Shown piece by piece: positions 1 to 7,126 of a stretch of 11,392 bases of DNA; positions within the stretch are counted from its first letter, which is position 1, and each line of letters starts with the position of its first letter. Origin of the DNA: Pseudomonadota bacterium (GTDB lineage Bacteria > Pseudomonadota > Alphaproteobacteria > Rhizobiales > Tepidamorphaceae); NCBI GenBank assembly GCA_023435545.1, contig JAEYRQ010000066.1:1-11392 (forward strand), read 5' to 3'. Both the position numbers and the translations under genes were made by a program. The notes under the pieces are model-generated. The model was not told the DNA's origin and ran no database searches. It worked only from the letters and a program-made list of their open reading frames with translations.

Positions 1-111
1 CTGCACCCCGCCTTCGCCGGCCTGAGCGAAGAGGAGATGGTCAGCCAGGGTCTGAGCGCGCCGCTCCATCCGGGCGCCGAGAAGTACTACCAGGAACGCG
101 GCTGGATGTGA
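1..111 (+). CDS. TAXI-family TRAP transporter solute-binding protein, C-terminal end only
   Basis: Frame 1 is open from the window edge to a TGA at 109-111, giving the last 36 residues of a protein that starts outside the window. The ending, with [17 protein letters not shown], matches the usual C-terminus of TAXI-type TRAP periplasmic binding proteins (pattern PLHPGAxxYYxExG). These proteins capture a substrate, often a dicarboxylate or amino-acid-like anion, and deliver it to a fused TRAP permease. The next gene encodes exactly that permease type, which supports the call. The binding residues lie upstream, so no substrate can be suggested. The family call rests on a short tail plus context. 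Confidence 0.8.
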   Translation: MHPAFAGLSEEEMVSQGLSAPLHPGAEKYYQERGWM

Positions 112-121
112 TCGACAGCAG

Positions 122-149
122 CGGGGCGGCCGGGCGGCCGCCCCGTTTT
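122..149 (+). terminator. Intrinsic terminator / attenuator between TAXI binding protein and permease
   Basis: A perfect 10-bp GC-only stem (CGGGGCGGCC at 122-131 and GGCCGCCCCG at 136-145) with a 4-nt loop is followed directly by TTTT and then CCTT. It begins 11 nt after the binding-protein stop. I see no convincing promoter between it and the permease start at 196. Partial read-through would therefore make more binding protein than permease from one message, which is inference. Confidence 0.8.
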
Positions 150-195
150 CCTTAGCGCTCCGTCAGGCGGGGCCGTTTCTGGGGGGAGGTCGGGG

Positions 196-2811
196 ATGGT
201 CGAAGCCAGCAAGCGCGATATCGACGTCGACGAACTTGTCGCCCAGGTCGAAACCGGCGCCCGGGCGGTGGCGGGACCGGTCGGGATCTTCATCTCGGGT
301 CTCGCCTTCGTCTGGTCGCTGTTCCAGCTCTACGTCGCTTCAGACCTTCCGTTCATTCTGACCGGGCTGACCGGCTTCAACGTCGTCTTCGACAGCTTCC
401 AGATCCGCGTCGTCCACCTCTCCTTCGCGCTGGCGCTGGCCGCGCTCGCCTATCCGCACTATCGCGGCGCGCCGCGTGACCGGGTGCCGCTCTATGACTG
501 GCTGCTGGCGATCCTCGGCGTCGCGGCCTGTCTCTACCTGATCGTTTTCGACCGGCAGATCGCGGCCCGCGCCGGCCTTCCGACCGACTGGGACCTTGTC
601 GCCTCGACCGTCGGTCTCGTCGTTCTGGCGATCGCCGTCTACCGCGCGCTCGGGCTGCCGCTGGTGATCGTCGCCGGCGTGTTCGTCTTCTACGTCTTCT
701 TCGGCCATGCCTCCTGGCTGCCCGACGCCATCCAGTGGCGCGGCGCCTCCTACGGCAAGGCGATGTGGCACTACTGGATGCAGACCGAGGGCGTCTTCGG
801 CGTCGCGCTCGGCGTATCCGCCTCGATGATCTTCCTGTTCGTGCTGTTCGGCTCGCTGTTGGAGAAGGCCGGAGCCGGCAACTACTTCATCAAGTTCGCC
901 TTCGCCGTGCTTGGCCATCTGCGCGGCGGCCCGGCCAAGGCGGCGGTAGTCGCCTCGGCGCTGTCGGGCCTCTATTCCGGCTCCTCGATCGCCAATGTGG
1001 TGACCACCGGCACCTTCACGATCCCGCTGATGAAGCGCACTGGCTTCTCGCCGGAGAAGGCTGGCGCCGTCGAGGTCGCCTCCTCGACCAACGGCCAGCT
1101 CACCCCGCCTGTGATGGGGGCGGCGGCGTTCCTGATCGCCGAGTTCACCGGCATCAGCTATCCCGAGATCATCAAGCACGCGCTCCTGCCCGCGGTCATC
1201 TCCTACATCGCCCTCGTCTACATCGTGCATCTGGAGGCGCTGAAGCTGCAGCTGAAGGGCCTGCCTAAGCCGCCTGCCCGCGTCACCGCGATGCAGAAGC
1301 TGATCGGGCTCCTGACCGGGTTCATCGCAATGTGCGTGCTGGCGTTCGCGGTCTATTACGGGCTCGGCTGGATCAAGGTCGCCTTCCCGGGCATGACGCT
1401 GGTCTCGGCGATCGTCCTGTTCCTGATCGCCTATGTGGCGCTGGTCTGGGTCGCGGCCCGCAAGCCCGACCTCGAGATGGACGATCCCGACGCGCCGCTA
1501 CTCGAACTGCCGCGCCCCGGCGAGGTGGCGGTGACCGGCCTGTATTTCGTGCTGCCGATCATCATCCTGATCTGGTGCATCCTGATCGAGCGCCTGTCGC
1601 CGTCGCTGTCGGCCTACTACGCGGCGCTGTCGATGATCCTGATCGTGCTGACCCAGCGGCCCCTCAAGGCGCTGTTCCGCGGCGAGGGCGAGCTCGGCCG
1701 CGCCTTCTCGCAGGGCGGCGCGGACTTCGTCACCGGGATGATCGCGGGTGCCCGCAACATGATCGGCATCGGCGTCGCCACGGCCGCAGCCGGCATCATC
1801 GTCGGCACCATCTCGCTGACCGGCGCGCATCAGGTCGTCGGCGAATTCGTCGAGTTCCTGTCGGGCGGCAGCCTGATGGCGATGCTGCTGCTGGTCGCGG
1901 TGATGAGCCTGATCCTCGGCATGGGGCTGCCGACGACCGCGAACTACATCGTCGTCTCCTCGCTGATGGCCCCCGTCATCGTCGCGGTGGGTGCCTCCTC
2001 CGGGCTGATCGTGCCGCTGATCGCGGTGCACATGTTCGTCTTCTACTTCGGCATCCTCGCCGACTACACGCCGCCGGTGGGGCTCGCGGCCTTCGCCGCG
2101 GCTGCGATCTCCGGCGGCGATCCGATCCGCACCGGCTTCCAGGGCTTCGCGTACGACATCCGGACCGCGCTGCTGCCGTTCCTGTTCATCTTCAACACCG
2201 AGCTGCTGCTGATCGATGTGACCGTCACCAAGGCGGTCGTCGTCTTCTGCGTCGCCACCGTCGCGATGATGCTGTTCGCCGCCGCCACCCAGGGCTATTT
2301 CCTGACGCGCAACCGCATCTGGGAGACGGTGGCCCTGCTGCTCGTCGCCTTCACCCTGTTCCGGCCCGGCTTCTGGCTGGACATGGTGGAGCCGCCTTAC
2401 GACGAGCGGCCGGGCACCGAGATCGTCGACATCGCCAACTCCGCCCCCGCCGGCGCCGACCTGCGCGTCACCATCGCCGGACCGGACTTCCGCAACCCGG
2501 ACCGGATCCGCACGATCACCCTGATCGCCGATCTGGGCCCCGAGGGTGACGGCGAGGAGCGGCTCGACGCCGCCGGCCTGACCGTGCTGCCGGCGGAGGA
2601 CGCCATGGAACTGGAGGAGCCGTTCCAGGGAACGCCGTTCTTCGAGAGCCTGCGCGACTTCGACTTCTACGGCGACACCCCGGTGGTGATCTCAAAGGTC
2701 GAACTGGAGCGCGACCGTTTCGCCAAGGAGTGGTTCTACATCCCGGCGCTCCTGCTGCTGGCGGTCGTGGTGCTGATGCAGCGCCGCCGCCAGACCGTTC
2801 CCGCCTTCTGA
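196..2811 (+). CDS. TRAP transporter fused permease, 4TM/12TM type with C-terminal DUF3394 region
   Basis: This 871-residue inner-membrane protein is the permease of a TAXI-type TRAP transporter, an ion-driven importer fed by a periplasmic binding protein. An N-terminal part of about 200 residues corresponds to the small (Q) subunit, followed by the large 12-helix (M) subunit. Paired M-subunit signatures are visible: SGSSIAN (261-267) with NGQLTPPVMG (299-308) in the first half, and LGMGLPTTANY (574-584) with DYTPPVG (623-629) in the second. From about residue 690 to the end is a region of the DUF3394 kind, often attached to these permeases, with a soluble stretch and a last helix near 848-863. 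The ATG at 196 has a GGAGGT ribosome site 5 nt upstream. It follows the binding-protein gene and a terminator, and precedes a stress-protein gene by 25 nt. Substrate is unknown. Confidence 0.93.
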   Translation: MVEASKRDIDVDELVAQVETGARAVAGPVGIFISGLAFVWSLFQLYVASDLPFILTGLTGFNVVFDSFQIRVVHLSFALALAALAYPHYRGAPRDRVPLYDWLLAILGVAACLYLIVFDRQIAARAGLPTDWDLVASTVGLVVLAIAVYRALGLPLVIVAGVFVFYVFFGHASWLPDAIQWRGASYGKAMWHYWMQTEGVFGVALGVSASMIFLFVLFGSLLEKAGAGNYFIKFAFAVLGHLRGGPAKAAVVASALSGLYSGSSIANVVTTGTFTIPLMKRTGFSPEKAGAVEVASSTNGQLTPPVMGAAAFLIAEFTGISYPEIIKHALLPAVISYIALVYIVHLEALKLQLKGLPKPPARVTAMQKLIGLLTGFIAMCVLAFAVYYGLGWIKVAFPGMTLVSAIVLFLIAYVALVWVAARKPDLEMDDPDAPLLELPRPGEVAVTGLYFVLPIIILIWCILIERLSPSLSAYYAALSMILIVLTQRPLKALFRGEGELGRAFSQGGADFVTGMIAGARNMIGIGVATAAAGIIVGTISLTGAHQVVGEFVEFLSGGSLMAMLLLVAVMSLILGMGLPTTANYIVVSSLMAPVIVAVGASSGLIVPLIAVHMFVFYFGILADYTPPVGLAAFAAAAISGGDPIRTGFQGFAYDIRTALLPFLFIFNTELLLIDVTVTKAVVVFCVATVAMMLFAAATQGYFLTRNRIWETVALLLVAFTLFRPGFWLDMVEPPYDERPGTEIVDIANSAPAGADLRVTIAGPDFRNPDRIRTITLIADLGPEGDGEERLDAAGLTVLPAEDAMELEEPFQGTPFFESLRDFDFYGDTPVVISKVELERDRFAKEWFYIPALLLLAVVVLMQRRRQTVPAF

Positions 2812-2836
2812 GCAGCGCGGCGCAAGGAGAGACGCC

Positions 2837-3265
2837 ATGTATTCCTCGATCCTGCTGCCGGTCGATCTTGCCGAGCCGGACGCCTCGAAGCGCGCGCTGG
2901 CGGTGGCGGCGCAGCTTGCCCGCGACTATTCCGCGTCGCTGCACGTTGTCACCGTGGTGCCGGACGTCGGCATGTCGATCGTCGGCGGCTTCTTCCCCAA
3001 GGATTACGAGCGGCACGCGCTGGACGAGGTGAAGTCGCGGCTGAAGAGCTTCCTGGAGGCGGAGGTGCCCGAGGACGTGACGGCCAAGGGGCATGTGGCG
3101 CACGGGCGCATCTACCAGGAGATCCTCAGGGTGGCGAAGGTGCTGGAGGCCGACCTGATCGTGATGTCCGCGCACCGGCCGGAGCTGTCGGACTATCTGC
3201 TGGGGCCGAACGCGGCGCGCGTCGTCCGCCACGCGAGCCAGTCGGTCATGGTGGTACGCGATTGA
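2837..3265 (+). CDS. Universal stress protein (UspA family), TRAP-associated
   Basis: This is a 142-residue single Usp domain. The N-terminal strand SSILLPVDLAEPD carries the usual aspartate (D10), and the C-terminus has the family ending LLGPNAARVVRHASQSVMVVRD. The canonical ATP loop is Gx2Gx9G(S/T). Here the first part is replaced by S111-A-H-R-P115 and the spacer before G123 is shorter, so standard ATP binding cannot be assumed. The ATG has an AAGGAGA site 6 nt upstream and lies 25 nt after the permease stop, so the two are probably co-transcribed. In Halomonas elongata the Usp protein TeaD is encoded with the TeaABC TRAP transporter and regulates it. A similar cytoplasmic regulatory role here is inference from that precedent and from position. 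Confidence 0.9.
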   Translation: MYSSILLPVDLAEPDASKRALAVAAQLARDYSASLHVVTVVPDVGMSIVGGFFPKDYERHALDEVKSRLKSFLEAEVPEDVTAKGHVAHGRIYQEILRVAKVLEADLIVMSAHRPELSDYLLGPNAARVVRHASQSVMVVRD

Positions 3266-3268
3266 GCA

Positions 3269-3290
3269 GCGGGGGGGTGATGACCCCCGC
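3269..3290 (+). terminator. GC hairpin after the stress-protein gene, without a T-run
   Basis: GCGGGGG (3269-3275) pairs with CCCCCGC (3284-3290) across an 8-nt loop, starting 3 nt after the stop codon. There is no T-tract behind it, so it is a weak or factor-assisted terminator, or a 3' stabilising hairpin. It separates the TAXI operon from the promoter of the next TRAP operon. Confidence 0.4.
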
Positions 3291-3310
3291 CGACGATTCG
3301 ACGGGCGGTC

Positions 3311-3338
3311 GTCAACAAAACAACGATAATTTGTTGAC
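3311..3338. promoter_or_regulatory. Candidate operator: perfect 9-bp inverted repeat
   Basis: GTCAACAAA (3311-3319) and TTTGTTGAC (3330-3338) are exact reverse complements separated by 10 bp. The repeats are AT-richer than their surroundings, and the right arm covers most of the proposed -35 hexamer (3334-3339). Such a site is typical of a dimeric repressor that blocks RNA polymerase. GntR- and LacI-type regulators often control TRAP operons, but no regulator gene is in the window, so the protein is unknown. Confidence 0.65.
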
Positions 3339-3363
3339 GTTTTGGATGTGTGGCCGTTAGGGT
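3334..3363 (+). promoter_or_regulatory. Candidate sigma70 promoter for dctP
   Basis: TTGACG (3334-3339) and TAGGGT (3358-3363) are 18 bp apart. The -35 matches 5 of 6 consensus bases, while the -10 is weaker. It would start transcription near 3370, leaving a leader of about 50 nt before the ATG at 3419. That leader holds a CGTCGG/CCGACG hairpin with a CCAA loop at 3378-3393. Confidence 0.5.
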
Positions 3364-3418
3364 ATCTTCACCGGAGACGTCGGCCAACCGACGCTTCGCT
3401 GACCAGTGGGAGACGTTG

Positions 3419-4399
3419 ATGACCAGATCTGCCGTTTCGCGGGCGCTCGCGGGCGCCACCGCACTTTCCCTCGTGTCGTTCGCCGCTGTCGCTGCCGAGA
3501 AGTGGGACATGCCGCTTGCCTATCCGGCGACGAATTACCATTCCGAGACCGCCGCCGACTTCGCCAAGGGCGTCACCGAGGCGACCGGCGGCGAGATCGA
3601 GATCGTCACCCATCCGGGCGGCTCGCTGTTCAAGGGCGACGAGATCTTCCGCGCCGTGCGCACCGGCCAGGCGCCGATCGGCGAGCGGCTCGTGTCCGCC
3701 ATGTCGAACGAGGATCCCGTCTTCGGCGTCGACGCTCTGCCGTTCCTCGCCACCTCCTTCGACGAGGCGTGGGAGCTCTACCAGGCTTCCAAACCGACCA
3801 TGGAGAAGGTGCTGGAGGAGAAGGGCACCAAGCTGCTCTATGCCGTCGCCTGGCCGCCGCAGGGGCTCTACACCGTCAAACCGGTTGCCAAGGTCGAGGA
3901 CATGTCGGGCGTCAAGTTCCGCGCCTACAACGCGGCGACCGAGCGGCTGGCCGAGCTGATGGGCGCGGTGCCGACCAAGATCGAGGCGGCCGAGCTCGGC
4001 CAGGCCTTCGCCACCGGCGTCGCCGAGAGCATGATCTCGTCCGGCTCGACCGGCTACGACATGAAGATCTGGGAGTATGTGAAGTTCTGGTACGACACCC
4101 AGGCTTGGCTGCCGAAGAACATCGTCATCGTCAATCTCGAGACCTGGAACGGTCTCGACGAGAAGACGCAGACCATCATCCTCGAGGAGGCCGCCAAGGC
4201 CGAGAAGGCCGGCTGGGACAAGGCCCGCGAGCTTTCCGACTGGTACAAGGACGAACTCGCCAAGAACGGCATGACCATCGAGCCGCCGTCCGACGAGCTC
4301 AAGGCCGGCTTCGCCGCGATCGGCGAGACCATGACCACGGAGTGGCTGGCCAGTGCCGGCGAGAACGGCCAGGCCGTGATCGACGCCTACCGGAAGTGA
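3419..4399 (+). CDS. dctP: TRAP transporter solute-binding protein, DctP family
   Basis: This 326-residue periplasmic protein captures the ligand of a tripartite TRAP importer. Residues 1-26 form a signal peptide with basic MTRSAVSR, a hydrophobic core and a likely cleavage at VAA|EKW. The mature part has the DctP layout, including HPGGSLFKGDE (65-75) and GVKFRAYN (164-171). R168 is in the position of the family's conserved arginine that contacts the ligand carboxylate. The length is normal. I chose the ATG at 3419 (GGGAGA 5 nt upstream) because an in-frame GTG at 3350 would lie upstream of the predicted transcript start and spoil the signal peptide. The matching permease genes dctQ and dctM follow after a long gap. 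The ligand is probably an organic acid anion, but which one cannot be read from the sequence. Confidence 0.92.
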   Translation: MTRSAVSRALAGATALSLVSFAAVAAEKWDMPLAYPATNYHSETAADFAKGVTEATGGEIEIVTHPGGSLFKGDEIFRAVRTGQAPIGERLVSAMSNEDPVFGVDALPFLATSFDEAWELYQASKPTMEKVLEEKGTKLLYAVAWPPQGLYTVKPVAKVEDMSGVKFRAYNAATERLAELMGAVPTKIEAAELGQAFATGVAESMISSGSTGYDMKIWEYVKFWYDTQAWLPKNIVIVNLETWNGLDEKTQTIILEEAAKAEKAGWDKARELSDWYKDELAKNGMTIEPPSDELKAGFAAIGETMTTEWLASAGENGQAVIDAYRK

Positions 4400-4867
4400 G
4401 GCGGGAGCGGCGTTTGCCCGAGGCGACGCGATATGGAATGGCAGGCACGCCTGCGTTCCCCGGTCGCGGTGCCGAGTTCAGGCAGCCCTCCGATCATCAA
4501 ACGCCCGTCATCCCGGACGGCCGAGAGGCCGATCCGGGATCGGGAGGGCAGGACCGCTCCGTGGAGGTATCCCGATCCCGGCTCTTCGCGGCGTTTATCC
4601 TTGGGCCGCGCTGTGCGCGGACCCGAGGGCTCCGGCCGGGATGACGCGTCTCGCATCACGCGATTATGGGAACAGATCCGGGCCTGACAGTCGCGGCCCG
4701 CTGCCGCGGTCACAGCGCGGGACATGAGCGGGCAATGCAGTAGGATCAGAGTCGGGACCCCTCTGGGGCGGCTCGACTGACCACCGCATGCCCGACCTGG
4801 CCGACCGGCCCAAGACCGGCGGTCGTCGGGGACCGTGCTTCAAAACGCCATCACGGGGGACATCAGG
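4400..4867. other. 468-bp gap between dctP and dctQ, no convincing gene
   Basis: The stretch holds a GCAGGC-AC-GCCTGC palindrome (4441-4454) soon after dctP, the palindromic repeat element at 4506-4646, and about 220 bp of further GC-rich DNA up to dctQ. Short open frames here have no recognisable protein character. A poor promoter-like pair, GGGACA (4719-4724) and TAGGAT (4741-4746) with 16 bp between, is the only promoter candidate I see for dctQM. Dyads such as GACCG...CGGTC and GGTC...GACC lie at about 4802-4834. Confidence 0.7.
4506..4646. repeat. 141-bp palindromic repeat element with 11-bp terminal inverted repeats
   Basis: The element starts with CGTCATCCCGG (4506-4516) and ends with its exact reverse complement CCGGGATGACG (4636-4646). 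Inside is a perfect 12-bp inverted repeat (CCGGGATCGGGA at 4534-4545, TCCCGATCCCGG at 4570-4581). Two smaller dyads are CGGCC-GAGA-GGCCG (4518-4531) and a CGCGGC/GCCGCG pair near 4586-4610. This organisation, with GTCATCCCGG ends and nested hairpins, resembles the non-coding palindromic or MITE-like elements dispersed in alphaproteobacterial genomes. No flanking target duplication is obvious. Copy number cannot be judged from one window. Confidence 0.75.
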
Positions 4868-5422
4868 ATGGCAGCTTTCCGGCGGCTCGGCCGCGCGCTC
4901 GACGGGCTCTATCTGGCGGCCGGCTATCTGGCGGCGGTCTGTCTGGCCGCCCTGGGATGCCTGGTGCTGGCGAGCGTCATCACCAGGCTGATGTCGGTCT
5001 ATGTCGGCTGGCTCGGCGAATTCTCCGGCTACTGCATGGCCGCCTCGAGCTTCCTCGCCTTCGCCTACACGCTGCGCTCCGGCGAGCAGATCCGGGTCGG
5101 CATCCTGCTGGCGCGGCTGAAGGGTGCGGCGCGCCGGGCCGTGCAGCTGTGGTGCCTGCTGGCGGCGACCGTGATCTCCTGCTGGTTCGCCTGGTACCTG
5201 ATCCGCCTCGCCATGACCTCCTACAGGTTCGGCGACCGCAGCGAGGGCACGGCCGCGACGCTGCTTTGGGTTCCGCAGACCCCGGTCGCGATCGGTGCCA
5301 CGATCCTCGCGATCGCCTTCGCCCATTCGCTCATCGAGGCGATCGTGCTCGGCAGGAGCGGCATTCGCGAGCCGGAGGAGCAGGCCGCGGAGACAGCGAC
5401 TGTCGAGGAGGCCGTGGGATGA
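4868..5422 (+). CDS. dctQ: TRAP transporter small permease subunit, DctQ family
   Basis: This 184-residue inner-membrane protein has four predicted helices (about 14-37, 50-69, 92-115 and 137-161), which is normal for the Q subunit. Family features are the arginine after helix 1 (ITR40), GEF (50-52), the charged loop with SGEQIRVGIL (71-80) and WVPQTPVAIG (134-143). It is the accessory membrane subunit that pairs with DctM and receives the binding protein. The tail after 163 is acidic and cytoplasmic. I start at the ATG at 4868 behind GGGGGA. An in-frame GTG at 4835 adds only 11 residues with no membrane or family character. The stop overlaps the dctM start as ATGA, implying translational coupling. 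The 468-bp gap from dctP is unusually long for this operon type. Confidence 0.9.
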   Translation: MAAFRRLGRALDGLYLAAGYLAAVCLAALGCLVLASVITRLMSVYVGWLGEFSGYCMAASSFLAFAYTLRSGEQIRVGILLARLKGAARRAVQLWCLLAATVISCWFAWYLIRLAMTSYRFGDRSEGTAATLLWVPQTPVAIGATILAIAFAHSLIEAIVLGRSGIREPEEQAAETATVEEAVG

Positions 5423-6723
5423 GCGGTGTCTGGCTCACCGCCGCCTTCCTGGCGATGCTGTTCTTCTTTCTGGGGACCGGCGTGTGGATCGGGCTCAGCC
5501 TGATCGGCGTCTCCGCCTTCGGCATGGCGCTGTTCACGCCGCGGCCGGTGGGCGATGCCATGGCGATCACGGTCTGGGGCATGTCCTCGTCCTGGACGCT
5601 GACCGCCCTGCCGCTGTTCATCTGGATGGGCGAGATCCTGTTCCGCTCGAAGCTGTCGGAGAACCTGTTCCGTGGTCTGACGCCGCTGATGAGCCGCATG
5701 CCCGGCGGCCTGTTGCACGTCAACGTCGCCGGCTGCGCCATCTTCGCGGCGATCTCCGGCTCGTCTGCCGCGACCGTCGCCACCGTCGGCAAGATGTCGA
5801 TCCCGGAACTGCGCCGGCGCCGCTATCCCGAGCGGATGATCATCGGCACGCTGGCCGGCGCCGGCACGCTCGGCCTTTTGATCCCGCCCTCGATCATCCT
5901 GATCATCTACGGAGTGACGGTGAACGAATCGATCGCCCAGCTGTTCATCGCCGGCGTCCTGCCCGGCATCATGCTGGCCGGCCTGTTCATGGGCTACGTG
6001 GCGATCTGGGGCCTTCTCACCCGCAACGCCGGGGCGATGGAGGAGACGCGCGCCAGCTGGCGGCAGAAGCTCAGGGGCATCTGGCAGCTCGCGCCGGTCG
6101 TCCTGCTGATCGTCTTCGTCATCGGCTCGATCTATGCCGGCATCGCCACCGCCACCGAGGCGGCGGTGTTCGGCGTCGTCGGTGCGCTGACCCTGTCGGC
6201 GCTGCAGGGATCCCTCACGCGCAAGTCGTTCATGGACGGGCTCCTCGGCGCGACGCGCACCTCCTCGATGATCGCGCTGATCCTGGCGGGCTCTGCCTTC
6301 CTGTCGCTGGCGATGGGCTTCACCGGCCTGCCGCGCGCGCTCGCCACCACCATCGCCGGCTGGGAGCTGTCGCCGATCGCGCTGATCGTCGCGCTGACCG
6401 TGTTCTACATCATCCTCGGCTGCTTCCTCGACGGCATCTCGGCGGTGGTGCTGACCATGGCGGTGATCGAGCCGCTGGTCCGCTCCTACGGCTTCGACAT
6501 GGTCTGGTTCGGCATCTATCTCGTCGTCGTCGTCGAGATGGCGCAGATCACCCCGCCGGTCGGCTTCAACCTGTTCGTGCTGCAGGGCATGACCGGCCGC
6601 GACATGGCCTTCATCGCCCGCGCCGCCGCGCCGATGTTCGCCATCATGGTGCTGGCGGTGGCGCTGCTGGTGGCGTTTCCCGACGTCGCGACCTTCCTGC
6701 CGCAGCAGATGATGGGGCGGTAG
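5419..6723 (+). CDS. dctM: TRAP transporter large permease subunit, DctM family
   Basis: This 434-residue, highly hydrophobic protein has the normal length and repeated-half organisation of the 12-helix TRAP M subunit, which carries out ion-coupled substrate transport. The first half shows ISGSSAATVATVG (112-124) and GTLGLLIPPSI (149-159). The second half shows LGCFLDGISAV (333-343) and QITPPVGFNLF (376-386), the two discontinuous substrate and ion-binding hairpin regions known from the family. The ATG at 5419 overlaps the dctQ stop by 4 nt, so the pair is translationally coupled. The gene ends only 7 bp before the convergent vapC gene, with no clear terminator between. Function as a DctPQM importer is secure, but the substrate is not. 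Confidence 0.93.
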   Translation: MSGVWLTAAFLAMLFFFLGTGVWIGLSLIGVSAFGMALFTPRPVGDAMAITVWGMSSSWTLTALPLFIWMGEILFRSKLSENLFRGLTPLMSRMPGGLLHVNVAGCAIFAAISGSSAATVATVGKMSIPELRRRRYPERMIIGTLAGAGTLGLLIPPSIILIIYGVTVNESIAQLFIAGVLPGIMLAGLFMGYVAIWGLLTRNAGAMEETRASWRQKLRGIWQLAPVVLLIVFVIGSIYAGIATATEAAVFGVVGALTLSALQGSLTRKSFMDGLLGATRTSSMIALILAGSAFLSLAMGFTGLPRALATTIAGWELSPIALIVALTVFYIILGCFLDGISAVVLTMAVIEPLVRSYGFDMVWFGIYLVVVVEMAQITPPVGFNLFVLQGMTGRDMAFIARAAAPMFAIMVLAVALLVAFPDVATFLPQQMMGR

Positions 6724-6730
6724 GGACGGT

Positions 6731-7126
6731 TCACGGGAGGACGGCGAGGACGTCCGTGTGCGTGAAGTCGTTGCCGATGAACAGGAGCGGCTCACCCAGG
6801 TCTCTGGCGAGGGCATAGGAGAAGCAGTCGCCGAAATTCAGCCGCGCGGCATGGCCGCTGCCCTTGCCGAAGTCGCGGTAGGCTTCGCGCGCGAATCTGG
6901 CCTGGCGCTCCGTGACAGGTTCGATGGAGATCCGGGCGGCTTCCAGCAGGTCATCCAGACGTCGACTGGCGATCGGATCCCTCGATCCGTCGATCACGGC
7001 GGCAACCTCGACGAACGTCGCGGCGGACATGCGACGCGGCTCGTGACGTTCGATCGCCGCCGCGCAGACGGCCGCGAACGGCTCGTTCCGGAGAATGGCG
7101 ATGAGGGCCGAACTGTCGATGATCAC
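6731..7126 (-). CDS. vapC: VapC-type PIN-domain ribonuclease toxin
   Basis: This 131-residue PIN-domain protein has all four acidic metal-binding residues of the VapC family in place: D4 (IIDSSALIAIL), E40 (ATFVEVA), D100 (LNFGDCFSYALA) and D120 (FIGNDFTHTD). VapC toxins are Mg2+-dependent endoribonucleases that cleave tRNA or rRNA and slow translation when the antitoxin is lost. I start at GTG (7126-7124), whose GTGA overlaps the antitoxin stop, because PIN toxins begin just before the first aspartate. A longer frame from 7204 adds 26 residues out of frame with, and overlapping, vapB. The gene appears intact. Its 3' end faces dctM tail to tail with a 7-bp gap. Confidence 0.93.
   Translation of the reverse strand: MIIDSSALIAILRNEPFAAVCAAAIERHEPRRMSAATFVEVAAVIDGSRDPIASRRLDDLLEAARISIEPVTERQARFAREAYRDFGKGSGHAARLNFGDCFSYALARDLGEPLLFIGNDFTHTDVLAVLP

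Noticed and set aside
3350..3418. Longer dctP reading from an in-frame start at 3350
   Set aside because: It would add 23 residues before a textbook signal peptide and would begin inside the promoter.
3406..4644. 412-residue plus-strand open frame overlapping dctP
   Set aside because: It is a +2-type shadow of dctP with very high arginine content, running on into the repeat element.
4506..4646. Reading the repeat element as a structured RNA gene or riboswitch
   Set aside because: Terminal inverted repeats and nested dyads fit a dispersed palindromic element better, and no expression platform next to dctQ is visible.
4433..4687. 84-residue open frame in the dctP-dctQ gap
   Set aside because: It lies across the palindromic repeat element, has no ribosome site and resembles no family.
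5221..6816. 531-residue open frame on the minus strand opposite dctQ and dctM
   Set aside because: It is rich in D, R, H, Q and G, as expected for the antisense of GC-rich membrane-protein codons, and lies opposite two certain genes with recognisable motifs.
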